Assembly: GCA_023248215.1 (NCBI GenBank)
Contig: JAHFEW010000017.1
Location: 1 to 60,200, forward strand
DNA from: Nitrospira sp.
Lineage (GTDB): Bacteria > Nitrospirota > Nitrospiria > Nitrospirales > Nitrospiraceae
Length of the DNA: 60,200 bases
Direction of reading: 5' to 3'
The position numbers and the translations under genes were made by a program. Positions 51,913 to 60,197 of the stretch are shown one piece after another; position 1 is the stretch's first letter; each line of letters starts with the position of its first letter. The notes beneath the pieces were generated by a model. That model saw nothing but the letters and a program-made list of their open reading frames with translations, was not told the origin of the DNA and did no database searches.

Positions 51913-52676
51913 GCGATGGCCTCTTTCTGAATCGGATGAATGCCGACGATGCGGCCATCGGTCAGCTCCGCCATTCGATCTCCAAACTGAAAAATGCGAC
52001 TATCATGGGTGACAACGATCACGCAGCGGTCAGAGGCTCGCCCCACGTCTCGAATCAGTTCCATGATCTTTTGGCCGTTGGGTCCGTCGAGCGCGGCGGT
52101 GGGTTCATCGCACACGAGGAGCTGCGGTTCATTGACCAACGCCCGGGCGATGGCCACCCGTTGTTGTTGCCCACCGGAGAGATTCTTCGGGAGAAACTCC
52201 GTCCGATCGCCGAGCCCCACGCGTTCGAGCATGAGTCGCGCTCGTCTGATGGCCTCGTTCTTACGACTCCCTTGGATCAGCAGCGGCACGGCCACATTTT
52301 CTGCGGCCGTCAAGGCGGGCAGGAGATTGAACTGTTGGTAGATAAATCCCATGGTCCGCCCGCGGAAGCTGGTGCGTGTGCTCGCTGACATCTTGGCGAG
52401 GGAGGCTCCCAGCACATCGAGGTCGCCCGCATCGACATCCAGGATCCCGGCAATCGCGGAAAGCAGCGTGGTTTTTCCTCCCCCCGATTCCCCGACGAGA
52501 AGCAGCAGCTCGCCGAAATACACATCGAGATCGATGCCCTTGAGCACCGTCACCGTAGTCTCGCCGGATCCGAACGACTTCACGAGTCCTCGGACCTGCA
52601 CTGCCATGGAAGCCTGGTCCCGTTCTCGGTCGCGTGATCGCTCCTGTGAGTCTGAAGGCACGTCCATGGACATCAT
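51909..52676 (-). CDS. MacB/DevA-type ABC ATPase
   Basis: A 255-residue LolD/MacB-class ATPase. Walker A GESGGGKTT, signature NLSGGQQQR, Walker B LLVCDEPTAALDG, H-loop VTHDSRI. It pairs with the FtsX-like permease encoded just upstream and overlaps it by four bases. Confidence 0.95.
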   Translation of the reverse strand: MMSMDVPSDSQERSRDRERDQASMAVQVRGLVKSFGSGETTVTVLKGIDLDVYFGELLLLVGESGGGKTTLLSAIAGILDVDAGDLDVLGASLAKMSASTRTSFRGRTMGFIYQQFNLLPALTAAENVAVPLLIQGSRKNEAIRRARLMLERVGLGDRTEFLPKNLSGGQQQRVAIARALVNEPQLLVCDEPTAALDGPNGQKIMELIRDVGRASDRCVIVVTHDSRIFQFGDRMAELTDGRIVGIHPIQKEAIA

Positions 52677-53803
52677 CGAAAGACGATGGCCGGTTCAAGC
52701 CGGGCCAGCTTAATAATACTGATGAGGGCCGACAGGGTGCAGATCATGAGCAAGGCGACAAAGACGAGCAGGAGCAACGGCCAGGTTTCAACGAACGGCA
52801 GCTGGCCTTCCTGCGCGGTCAACAGTCCGAAGGCGGTGGCCAGGCCGATGCCTACCCCATATCCCGTGATCCCCACGGTAAAGGCTTGCAACAGAATCAT
52901 GCGCGCCAGCGTCGCGGTGGAGGCCCCCATGGCTTTCAACGCGCCAAACTGCCGGAGGTTCTCAACCGTGAAGAGGTAAAACGTCTGCCCCGCGATGGCC
53001 ATGCCGACGACGAAGCCCAGGAGAATCGTGGTGCCGAAGTTGATGCCGATCCCCGTATTCTTGAGCACCCAGCCGATAGTTTTCCACCCGAACGCTTCAC
53101 TGGTGAAGGCCCCGAGCCCGGTGTGGTCGCGGATGCGCTGAATGACGTCCTCGACCGGCGCATCCTCTTTGGCCTTGGCCAAGACGTAGGACAGCGTGCG
53201 CCGTTCCCTGGGCACATAGCGCAGGGCGCGTTCGTAGGTGGTGTACACCACCGGGATGTTCGTGAAGGTTTTTTGAGTTTTGGCGATGGCGACGACGCGG
53301 GCCAGCTTGTCGTTGAGTTCGAAGACCGTGCCGACCGTGATGACCTTCGGCCCTCCCATTCGTTCCACGGCCCACTGATCGACGGCGACAGCGTCAGGCT
53401 GCCGCAGGTCTTCGAATCGTCCAGCCAAGACTTCCGCGGGGCGGCCGATCAAGGTGGAGGCGTCCAGTCCGGTCAAGGTGATCTGATGGTATTCCCCGTT
53501 CGCGAGCCTGGCCCGCAACAGACCTTTGTAGAGGGGAACGGCCCATTCCACGCCGGGGACGCTGCGGACTCGATCGACTGTGGTATCGGCGATCGGTTTG
53601 ACCTCATCGACTTGCGAGATACCCGGATCTGTCACCCAAATTGGCACGTTTAAATTACTGATGCTCGATTGGGACCAGATCATGAGCCCCCAAAAGATGG
53701 AGCCTTGCTGGACGATCAGCATGACCGCAAAGGTCAAGCCGCAGAGGAGCATGAGGTACTTTGCGCGATCTCCGAAGAGCATTCTGAGTGCGACGTAGTT
53801 CAT
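52673..53803 (-). CDS. MacB/DevC-type ABC permease
   Basis: A 376-residue FtsX-fold permease. One N-terminal helix (LMLLCGLTFAVMLIVQQGSI), a large periplasmic domain with VDEVKPIADTTVDRVRSVPG and VDQWAVERMGG, then three C-terminal helices (GTTILLGFVVGMAIAGQTFY, LVFVALLMICTLSALISIIK). With ATPase, adaptor and OMP it makes a DevBCA/MacAB-like tripartite exporter, probably for a small molecule, lipid or peptide. Confidence 0.94.
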   Translation of the reverse strand: MNYVALRMLFGDRAKYLMLLCGLTFAVMLIVQQGSIFWGLMIWSQSSISNLNVPIWVTDPGISQVDEVKPIADTTVDRVRSVPGVEWAVPLYKGLLRARLANGEYHQITLTGLDASTLIGRPAEVLAGRFEDLRQPDAVAVDQWAVERMGGPKVITVGTVFELNDKLARVVAIAKTQKTFTNIPVVYTTYERALRYVPRERRTLSYVLAKAKEDAPVEDVIQRIRDHTGLGAFTSEAFGWKTIGWVLKNTGIGINFGTTILLGFVVGMAIAGQTFYLFTVENLRQFGALKAMGASTATLARMILLQAFTVGITGYGVGIGLATAFGLLTAQEGQLPFVETWPLLLLVFVALLMICTLSALISIIKLARLEPAIVFR

Positions 53804-54033
53804 GCGGCAGTCTCTAGATTCGGAGGGACCGGCGCGCGGGCCACGATTTGAGACGAGTCACGCTGGGGGACGTGGGGCCACGCTCGAACGGAAACATTAC
53901 CATGCCCCTGTTTCATATTACCAAGCACGAGAATGGGGTCGCCCGCAGATTAGGACAGGGCATGCCCGGAGACAGGCCGATCGACTGAGTGCACGCTCAG
54001 CCATGGTAAGGGGCTAATGGGCTGTGCCTGGCG

Positions 54034-55482
54034 TTACACGTGGGAGCGTTCTTTCATGGCATCCAGACGACGTTTGTCGAGCGTGACGTACAGGGCTTTT
54101 TCTTGCGTGACCGTCACGGCTCCCGGAGCTTGCCCTTTGGCCTTCCGTACCCACTTCCGCCGCGTATAAATGACCTCGCCTTTTCCGCTTTTTTTGAGAT
54201 CGCTATAGAGCAGCGCTAAGGTTGCGGCGTCTCTCAACGTTTCTGGCGGCGGGTCGGTTCCTTTCTCCAAGCGGACGACGACATGGGAGCCGGGCACCGC
54301 GTGGGCATGCAGCCAGAGGTCTTCGCTCTTGGCGAGACCGAACGTCAGTTCGTCATTCTCGCGGGCATTGCGCCCGACGAAAATTTGAAGGCCGTCCGAT
54401 GAGACGAAGCGCCGAAAGGGACCTCGGCGTTCCTCGACTGCGGCTCGACGGCGATCGGTGCGCGTCGTCGAGCATGGCGCACTGTGCCCATCGAAGGTCG
54501 GCGGTTGCCAGGTTCCATTCTTGATGGCGTCCAACTCGGCCTGGAGCTGCTGCACTTCCGTTTCGATTGCCACCACGCGCGGTGAAATTTCACGCTGGGC
54601 CGATACAAATTTTCGATACTTGGCAAAGTAGGTATCCATGTTGGCCTGCGGTGCCTTGGTCGGATCGAGCGGAATCGTCAATTCGGGGAGTGTGTCGTCG
54701 TAATAATCCACCACCGTGACGGTCGTGAGCCCTTTTTTCAGCGACCCTAGATTGGCTTTTAGCAATTCACCATAGCGCGCATAGGGTTCGTATTTCGCGG
54801 CCTGATCGAGATCTCGACGGAGTGCCGCCATACGGCGGAGGTGTTTCTTGAGGCTTTTCCGCAGGACGGATTCCCTTTCACGAACCTGTGTCAGGTGAGA
54901 CAGCTCCGCTTCGCGCTCACGGTACAGCGTTTCCAGTTTGGCTGAGAGGGGGAAGGGCTCGGCATCGGACGGCGGCGTGGGCGGAGCTTTGTCGATGCCC
55001 TGAGAAAGCGATCGTGATGGAGCCGGGGAGGGTGCGCAATAGGTCTGGCCGATGCGGTCTTTGTTGTGTCGGATGGTGGCGAGCACTCGTTCTTCTGCGT
55101 CGAGAAACAGCAGGTCGGCATGTTTACCGAACAGTTCCGCGATCAGAGAGACCGGCCCGTCTCGACTCATGAGATCCACACGAACGATCCGGTCGCCGGC
55201 GAGGTGCCGGATCCCATCGATGCGCGCGCCTTGAATCCGCGCCCGCAGCAATTGGCAGAAGGATGGCGGGGTCGGTGGATTGGGAAGGCTACGGTGGACA
55301 AGGTGCAGCCGCGCGGTCTCGTCGTGTGCGGAACAGAGTAGTCGACGGGTATGCCCTGGGACGCGAACCTCGAACACCACGACGTCGGGGAGCGGTTGGG
55401 TGATTTTCTGAATCCAGCCTTCCGTCAGGGCCGGCGCCAGTTCCTGAACAATGGAACCAATTTCTGTCGCGGTCAGGGCCAT
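54034..55482 (-). CDS. rqcH: NFACT protein, RqcH-like ribosome rescue factor
   Basis: A 482-residue protein of the NFACT family. The N-terminal NFACT-N domain has LVHRSLPNPPTPPSFCQLLR, a D97-R98 pair (AGDRIVRVD, the same positions important for tRNA binding in Bacillus subtilis RqcH) and LIAELFGKHADLLFLD. A central coiled coil precedes the C-terminal NFACT-R domain (FVGRNARENDELTF, DLWLHAHAVPGSHVVVRL, DAATLALLYSDLKKSGK). It adds alanine tails to stalled nascent chains on 50S subunits. The sequence is somewhat shorter than the 550-residue average because of a trimmed coiled coil. No neighbour is related. Confidence 0.92.
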   Translation of the reverse strand: MALTATEIGSIVQELAPALTEGWIQKITQPLPDVVVFEVRVPGHTRRLLCSAHDETARLHLVHRSLPNPPTPPSFCQLLRARIQGARIDGIRHLAGDRIVRVDLMSRDGPVSLIAELFGKHADLLFLDAEERVLATIRHNKDRIGQTYCAPSPAPSRSLSQGIDKAPPTPPSDAEPFPLSAKLETLYREREAELSHLTQVRERESVLRKSLKKHLRRMAALRRDLDQAAKYEPYARYGELLKANLGSLKKGLTTVTVVDYYDDTLPELTIPLDPTKAPQANMDTYFAKYRKFVSAQREISPRVVAIETEVQQLQAELDAIKNGTWQPPTFDGHSAPCSTTRTDRRRAAVEERRGPFRRFVSSDGLQIFVGRNARENDELTFGLAKSEDLWLHAHAVPGSHVVVRLEKGTDPPPETLRDAATLALLYSDLKKSGKGEVIYTRRKWVRKAKGQAPGAVTVTQEKALYVTLDKRRLDAMKERSHV

Positions 55483-55812
55483 CTCCGGGGCCTCGCTCCA
55501 AGGCGGTAAAAACAGGTGTGCGTGCTGACCAGGTCTTGTCGGCGCAGGACAGACAGGTTTTCAACAGGGTTAGACGATTCTACCCAATTCTGTCCCATGA
55601 GACCAATTCGGTCACAGCTGGGTCAATTTGTCGCGAGAGGATGGGTTTTCGTTCCATATCATGTTTCGGGAATGCAAGGGGTCGGGGCAGGCGAATCGGT
55701 GGCATCCACATTGCTTCTTTCCAGCCGCGGATGGCTGCCGAGTTGTCCACCTGTGGAACAAATCTCTCTGGCACCGACGCATACACATAGGCTGTCCGAA
55801 GGGAGGCGACTC
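55483..55812 (+). other. intergenic region with sigma-54-like promoter
   Basis: A 330-bp gap between the divergent RqcH-like gene and the zinc-ribbon gene. It contains the promoter candidate at 55700-55716. An upstream in-frame extension of the zinc-ribbon reading exists from 55516 but has no recognisable domain. Confidence 0.5.
55700..55716 (+). promoter_or_regulatory. sigma-54-type promoter candidate
   Basis: TGGCAT CCACA TTGCTT: the GG and GC dinucleotides are exactly 10 bp apart, as required for RpoN promoters (TGGCAC-N5-TTGCW). It lies about 97 nt before the start of the zinc-ribbon gene. No enhancer-binding protein gene is nearby. Confidence 0.4.
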
Positions 55813-56040
55813 ATGACGTGCACGCGATGTGAAGGGCTGATGGTCTCGGATGATTTAATCGATCTGCAGGAAAGTTATCACCCCATGCGACTGGATGGCT
55901 ATCGATGCCTGAGTTGCGGCAACGTCGTGGATACGTTGATCCAGCGTCATCGGATGGTGCAGAACTCACATCTCCATCCTGTTGCCGCATTGCCCCCGGA
56001 GAAGCCGTTCCTCTTCGATCTTATCAAGCTGACGGCGTAG
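55813..56040 (+). CDS. zinc-ribbon miniprotein
   Basis: A 75-residue protein with two CxxC pairs, C3-C6 (MTCTRCEGLM) and C32-C35 (YRCLSCGNVV), a treble-clef/zinc-ribbon arrangement. The C-terminus (QRHRMVQNSHLHPVAALPPE) has no further motif. GGAGG ends 6 nt before the ATG. The function is unknown; such proteins often bind nucleic acid or act as metal-dependent adaptors. It precedes the HExxH-family gene by 297 bp. Confidence 0.8.
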   Translation: MTCTRCEGLMVSDDLIDLQESYHPMRLDGYRCLSCGNVVDTLIQRHRMVQNSHLHPVAALPPEKPFLFDLIKLTA

Positions 56041-56042
56041 GT

Positions 56043-56080
56043 GAGACTCCGCGAAGCCGGTGCCGACTTCGCGGGGTCTC
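56043..56080 (+). terminator. hairpin after the zinc-ribbon gene
   Basis: GAGACTCCGCGAAG / CTTCGCGGGGTCTC with an inner CCGG..CCGA; two bases after the stop codon. No T-run follows, so termination may be partial. Confidence 0.5.
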
Positions 56081-56267
56081 GTTGCAGAAGATACGCATCC
56101 CCACGAACACTTCTTTTGCCAGGTTCAATTCCGTCACGACCCTTACCGCTCACCTTCTGTCTCCATAACATCGCAGGCTATCGCGTGGACCCCCAGCACT
56201 GTCCTTGACCGTGCGCTCTACCGCTAAGCTTATCATTTTGCGCCTTTCACTTTGAGTGCGGTCTGCC

Positions 56268-56296
56268 TTGTCAGTTGTCGGACACTCGCGTACAGT
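56268..56296 (+). promoter_or_regulatory. sigma-70 promoter for the HExxH-family gene
   Basis: TTGTCA (56268-56273), 17-nt spacer, TACAGT (56291-56296). The start site near 56303 lies about 35 nt before the ATG at 56338. Confidence 0.55.
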
Positions 56297-56337
56297 GCGC
56301 GCGCAATGATCTCCTGAACGTGAAAGGGTGTGGAACG

Positions 56338-57888
56338 ATGACGTTGCTTGATGCTCGGTTTCTCGAACGGCTCATGTCGGAGTTTCGTCGATCCATGCGT
56401 GGCTTGCTGAAGGACCTGTGCCGGGATTTTGAGCGGAACTATGCGGAGGCCTCTCGTACCTTTCAATTGCCGATCGAGTGGTTTCGCACGCTCGAGCGCT
56501 CATTGACGCCGGCGGAGTATGGCAATTGGAAAGTCGTGGGGTGGATCGAATCCTTGAACGATCTGCTCTATTTCGTCGATATCGTGGTCCAGGTACGGCA
56601 GGAGCGCTCTCGCCGAGACATTGCCGCACAGCTCCGCGCGGAGTTCAAGGAGAAGTTCTATGAACATGGGTATGCCGATGAGGTATTTCCCAACGGGACG
56701 CCTGAACCCCGCCGTCTCCTCTCTCGCCTCACCGGACTTTGCCAACGGCTGGCGCGGGAAGTCACGCAGGAATCGGTCTGTCTTGCTCCACGTCTGGCCT
56801 GCCAGTGGGTGGCGATGCAGCGGAGGGAGAAAGTCTGGCTAGTACCTTGTGATCTGAATGCGAATGTTGAACGTGTCGAACTGCCCTGGGTCTGTGCGGT
56901 CGGCGCGACAGGCTTGTGCTATGAGGCGCCCCGCCTTGTGCGACAGGCGCTCACACGTGCAGGAGGGCAGGCAGAGTTTATGATCAAGGAGTCCGGCATC
57001 GACCTGCTGGCCGGCGGACAGCCCTACAAGATGGTCGAGTACGATGACGCTGAACGGTGGCACTGGCGCCGCATCGATCCGCAGGGGCTGCGGGATACCG
57101 ACGACGGTGCGCTCTCCCTCGGGCCGACGCTGGTGTATGGAAAAGAAAAGACCCCGATGGCGGTGCGGCCGACGAGGCCGGAGGTGGCGACACGCATGCA
57201 GCGCGCGTTGTCTGTGATCGAATCCGCATGGCCGGAGGGCGACCGGCTGCTGGTGTTGCTGACCTCGCGGATCGTTCCGCTCAAAGCATCCGGTGTGGTG
57301 AGCTTCAGCTATCGGCATCGTCCAGGCCTGTCCGTGATCAATTGTTTTGACCGTGACCGGCTCGACTTGATCGACGATCTTATCCATGAAAACAGCCACC
57401 ACCACCTCAATCTGCTGTTGCGGAAAGATGTGCTGTACCAGAACGATCACAACCAGGAGATGTTCTATTCGCCCTGGCGGCGTAGCCTGCGGCCGCTGAG
57501 GGGCATTCTCCATGCGACCTTTACGTTCACGATGGGAGCGATGTTGTTCGAGCGGCTGTCTACCTGGGCTGAAACGAAGCAGGGGAAGAAACAATGGAAG
57601 GAAGCTGGATTAACGCCACGCGACCTCATGCGCGCGCGCTTTCGATGTCTCGAAGAAATTGACTCGGTTCGCTACTCTCTGCAGGATCTCGCCCATGCCG
57701 GTGGCCGGTTGAAATGGCTGACCAGCATGGGCAAGCAAGTGGTAGATCAATTGGCGGAGGCATTGGGGCACATCGAGCAGCACATGCGGAGGCACCAGAC
57801 TGCGGTGAGCCGGTCGTCGTTCGGTCCGGCTCTGCGTCGCCATCGTGTCGAACTGGTCCGTGCGCGAGAGACATTTGGTCTGATGTGA
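56338..57888 (+). CDS. HExxH-type peptide hydroxylase-like protein
   Basis: A 516-residue soluble protein. Helix-rich N-terminal half; then SVINCFDRDRLDLIDDLIHE, the metal site HENSHHH (H350-E351-x2-H354) and the family block YSPWRRSLRPLRGIL at 377-391 followed by HATFTFT. This arrangement matches the HEXXH-motif family now described as alpha-ketoglutarate-dependent peptide beta-hydroxylases of RiPP pathways (older name: putative peptide modification protein). No RiPP precursor is evident within a few kb; the neighbour is a zinc-ribbon miniprotein. The ATG at 56338 follows GAAAGGGTG. Family membership is from motif recall, not search. Confidence 0.78.
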   Translation: MTLLDARFLERLMSEFRRSMRGLLKDLCRDFERNYAEASRTFQLPIEWFRTLERSLTPAEYGNWKVVGWIESLNDLLYFVDIVVQVRQERSRRDIAAQLRAEFKEKFYEHGYADEVFPNGTPEPRRLLSRLTGLCQRLAREVTQESVCLAPRLACQWVAMQRREKVWLVPCDLNANVERVELPWVCAVGATGLCYEAPRLVRQALTRAGGQAEFMIKESGIDLLAGGQPYKMVEYDDAERWHWRRIDPQGLRDTDDGALSLGPTLVYGKEKTPMAVRPTRPEVATRMQRALSVIESAWPEGDRLLVLLTSRIVPLKASGVVSFSYRHRPGLSVINCFDRDRLDLIDDLIHENSHHHLNLLLRKDVLYQNDHNQEMFYSPWRRSLRPLRGILHATFTFTMGAMLFERLSTWAETKQGKKQWKEAGLTPRDLMRARFRCLEEIDSVRYSLQDLAHAGGRLKWLTSMGKQVVDQLAEALGHIEQHMRRHQTAVSRSSFGPALRRHRVELVRARETFGLM

Positions 57889-57997
57889 GCTATGCCTTCA
57901 TTCCCACCGGATTGAGGTGTGCAAAACGGATGAACAGCGCAAGGACGGGGGCCTCGGCTTCAGATGCATCGATGCCCGCCGTTTCTACCATCCCGAC

Positions 57998-58612
57998 CTA
58001 TCGAGTCCTGCCGGTCTTCCGTGGCTTCGGAGTCGTTTTAATCTTCCGAACCTTCCGTTTCGCGGGTAGCTTTTTTCCACTCGCAGCAACTGGTCGGACT
58101 CTCACAAGGTACGAACCGATCTCCGGGTCCCCCACCTGAGGATTGGCCGTCGGCCCTTCGCTTTCGGTGTGCGAGCCAGTGATATTCAAGAGGCTCAGGA
58201 AGAGACGGATGGTGCCCAGAATCGCCGCCGAAACATTCGGTGGTGGCGCCGGCGGTTTCATGATGCCGCGGGTATTGACCACGAACGTCGAGGCGTGAAA
58301 CGTCTTGCCGTTCATGAGATCTTGTAGCGTTTGAATCCCCTGGTGATTCTTGGCGTCGTTCGGTGAGGGGGTGAGGGCTGGTTCAGTCAACCCTTTTGTA
58401 ATGCCCGCATGGAGGCGTAGGTCGCTGATCTGCCCGCCGTCAGCGTACTGAAAGCCGTGGGTCGTCGTGAATCCGCCGAACCCACCCATGATCTCCGAAT
58501 AGGATCGACCGGCAGTGGCCGTGAGATTCAACCATTGCAGATTGCTGTCGGTATCCAGTGTGAGGAGTTGGTCTCCACTGCCGGGAACGAGATCCTGCTG
58601 AATCAATGCCAT
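57998..58612 (-). CDS. protein with PEP-CTERM-type N-terminal domain, unknown function
   Basis: A 204-residue protein. The N-terminal part (DSNLQWLNLTATAGRSYSEIM, GFQYADGGQISDLRLHAGI) resembles the extracellular domain found in many PEP-CTERM proteins, but no signal peptide or sorting tail is present. A proline-rich linker (KPPAPPPNV) is followed by a strongly basic tail (KKLPAKRKVRKIK). AAGGAGGG precedes the ATG at 58612. A minus-strand extended -10 (TGCTACTAT) lies at 58688-58680. The function is unknown. Confidence 0.65.
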   Translation of the reverse strand: MALIQQDLVPGSGDQLLTLDTDSNLQWLNLTATAGRSYSEIMGGFGGFTTTHGFQYADGGQISDLRLHAGITKGLTEPALTPSPNDAKNHQGIQTLQDLMNGKTFHASTFVVNTRGIMKPPAPPPNVSAAILGTIRLFLSLLNITGSHTESEGPTANPQVGDPEIGSYLVRVRPVAASGKKLPAKRKVRKIKTTPKPRKTGRTR

Positions 58613-58679
58613 GAGAGCCCTCCTTTTCGGCTATGTGACGGAGCAATGAGCTAGGAATGTGCAGCAAGAACTGCGCCGA

Positions 58680-58688
58680 ATAGTAGCA
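58680..58688 (-). promoter_or_regulatory. extended -10 promoter candidate for the 58612 gene
   Basis: TGCTACTAT on the minus strand (TG-n-TACTAT), about 68 nt before the start codon. No good -35 is present. Confidence 0.35.
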
Positions 58689-58796
58689 CAATTGTCTAGG
58701 CGGAGAATCGGCACCGTGAAGGCAAGGATGGGACGGGTCTTTTCTAATGGCGCAGGTTCAAGTGAGGCGGAGCATTATTTCTGACCCTGTGCCGTT

Positions 58797-58833
58797 GTAT
58801 CTAAGAAGATACAGCTGGTATCCCTCAAGATAC
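58797..58833. promoter_or_regulatory. twin palindromes GTATC-N6-GATAC, 21 bp apart
   Basis: GTATC TAAGAA GATAC at 58797-58812 and GTATC CCTCAA GATAC at 58818-58833. The period is 21 bp, two helical turns, which suits cooperative binding of two repressor dimers on one face. It lies in the divergent gap between the 58612 and 58999 genes. Confidence 0.6.
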
Positions 58834-58948
58834 GATAACCGAGGTCTTGAAGTGGGAGCACTCGATAGTGAGCCCATCTCGAATTCTACCTGCCGCTGCT
58901 TATCGGCGCACTTCACACATGTCTGCCCAGCTTCGCAAGGACGTCTGC

Positions 58949-58977
58949 TGGACAATCGGTCAGGCATGTACTAACAT
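58949..58977 (+). promoter_or_regulatory. sigma-70 promoter of the MazE/AbrB-Doc pair
   Basis: TGGACA (58949-58954), 17-nt spacer, TAACAT (58972-58977). The leader would be only about 15 nt. Confidence 0.5.
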
Positions 58978-58998
58978 TGTTCATACGGGAGGTGTGCC

Positions 58999-59226
58999 GT
59001 GATTAAAACATTGAAGAAGCATGGAAATAGTATGGCCCTTGTCATTGAAAAGCCGATGATGGAAGCGCTTGGTATCACGGAAGAGACACCACTCCAGGTT
59101 ACGGTGAACGGGAACGCGCTTGTGGTCACACCTGCGAATGTGGGGGTTGGTCCTGAGCGAATGAAATCTACCATCAAAGAATTGCGCAAACGATATGGGC
59201 CGATGCTGAAGCGGCTGGCGGATTAG
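58999..59226 (+). CDS. AbrB/MazE-type antitoxin
   Basis: A 75-residue swapped-hairpin AbrB-fold protein (MIKTLKKHGNSMALVIEKPM, ALGITEETPLQVTVNGNALV) with a charged C-terminal helix. These antitoxins bind DNA as dimers and wrap the toxin with their tail. GTG start with GGGAGG 6 nt upstream. It is 3 bp before the Doc-family gene. Antitoxins of Doc are classically Phd, so an AbrB-type partner is a less common pairing. Confidence 0.88.
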   Translation: MIKTLKKHGNSMALVIEKPMMEALGITEETPLQVTVNGNALVVTPANVGVGPERMKSTIKELRKRYGPMLKRLAD

Positions 59227-59229
59227 TCC

Positions 59230-59625
59230 GTGAAAGAGTTCACCTTTCTCAGCGTGGAGGATGTACTGCTGCTCCATACCGACACCATCGACATCGACGG
59301 CGGCTCGCAGGGTGTCAGGGATCATGGCCTTCTGGATGCTGCCGTCGCGATGCCTCGCCAGCAATTCGATGGCGAGTATCTCCATGAAGATATTGCCGCG
59401 ATGGCCGCGGCGTATCTCTTTCACATCGCTCAGAATCATCCCTTCGTAGACGGGAATAAACGGGCTGCAGTGATGGCCGCGCTTTCTTTCCTTCATATCA
59501 ACAAGATTGAGAAGTTACCGGCTCCTCCAGAGCTGGAAGTCACGACTCTGCAGGTTGCAGCAGGGGAGTTGAGCAAGGACGCCTTGACGCAGTGGATGCG
59601 GGCTCAGATCGGCAAGCGAAAGTAA
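59230..59625 (+). CDS. doc: Doc/Fic-family toxin
   Basis: A 131-residue Fic-fold protein with the active motif HPFVDGNKR at residues 70-78 (HxFxDGNxxR), as in P1 Doc, which phosphorylates elongation factor Tu. N-terminal segment TFLSVEDVLLLHTDTIDIDG and GVRDHGLLDAAVAMPRQQFD are typical of Doc. GTG start 3 bp after the antitoxin stop. Catalytic residues are intact. Confidence 0.92.
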   Translation: MKEFTFLSVEDVLLLHTDTIDIDGGSQGVRDHGLLDAAVAMPRQQFDGEYLHEDIAAMAAAYLFHIAQNHPFVDGNKRAAVMAALSFLHINKIEKLPAPPELEVTTLQVAAGELSKDALTQWMRAQIGKRK

Positions 59626-59711
59626 TCCCTGTCGGCAGATCGAAGACTTCGCAATGCCTGCGTGACATAGGGCCAGTCATACCCAAAAGCCTGATGTGTG
59701 CGGAGCATGGA

Positions 59712-60197
59712 CTAACGCGGCGATCGAGGGCCTGGATAAGATGCAAGTACCGCCGGAAGCTGTTTGTACGTCGTTGTCTTAGCGAAAAATCCCGCCATCT
59801 CTCGAAAGTACGGATTGCGTCGAGATCCTTGAGTTATAAATTCGTGTGTGCGTTTGTCAACGATAATTGCGTCGACATAAGGGGCCAGGCAAGCCAGATA
59901 ATCATCGCCTATGTCACTTCCGCTCGCTCTGGTAGCTGTTTTTCTCGCCTCTCGAATTGTATCTTGAATGATCTGTGACGGTATTTTTGCATCTCGCAGT
60001 CTTGGCCATACCTGGTCCAGGTCTACCCCAAGTTGGTCGCAAGCGACTCTAACAAGTTTCCGGCGTTTGGCCATTTGCGCAAATCTTCTGAGCGTTGTTT
60101 TGTCAGAAATATCACTCGTCGGAACATCGAAGTTGCCTACGAAAATATCAAAAGCAGTCCCTTCAAGCTCCAAAGCCGCCATCAGCTCAGAAGACAC
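59712..60197 (-). CDS. PIN-like domain protein, possibly 5'-truncated by the window edge
   Basis: At least 161 residues, reading toward the left from the window end. The C-terminal half (DDYLACLAPYVDAIIVDKRT, MAGFFAKTTTYKQLPAVLAS) resembles a PIN-like nuclease fold. A GTG at 60197 is in frame, but the frame stays open to the edge, so the gene probably continues outside. No toxin-antitoxin partner is visible. Confidence 0.55.
   Translation of the reverse strand: MSSELMAALELEGTAFDIFVGNFDVPTSDISDKTTLRRFAQMAKRRKLVRVACDQLGVDLDQVWPRLRDAKIPSQIIQDTIREARKTATRASGSDIGDDYLACLAPYVDAIIVDKRTHEFITQGSRRNPYFREMAGFFAKTTTYKQLPAVLASYPGPRSPR

Larger units (their letters stand above)
58613..58998. other. intergenic gap with regulatory signals
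   Basis: A 386-bp divergent gap holding the extended -10, the twin palindromes and the mazE-like promoter. A short in-frame reading at 58747-58974 has no ribosome binding site and no family. Confidence 0.5.

Noticed and set aside
55516-55812. N-terminal extension that would lengthen the zinc-ribbon protein to 174 residues.
   Set aside because: No domain in the extension, it covers the sigma-54-like promoter, and GGAGG lies correctly for the ATG at 55813.
58747-58974. A 75-residue reading in the divergent gap at 58747.
   Set aside because: No ribosome binding site, no family; the twin palindromes inside it suggest regulatory DNA.
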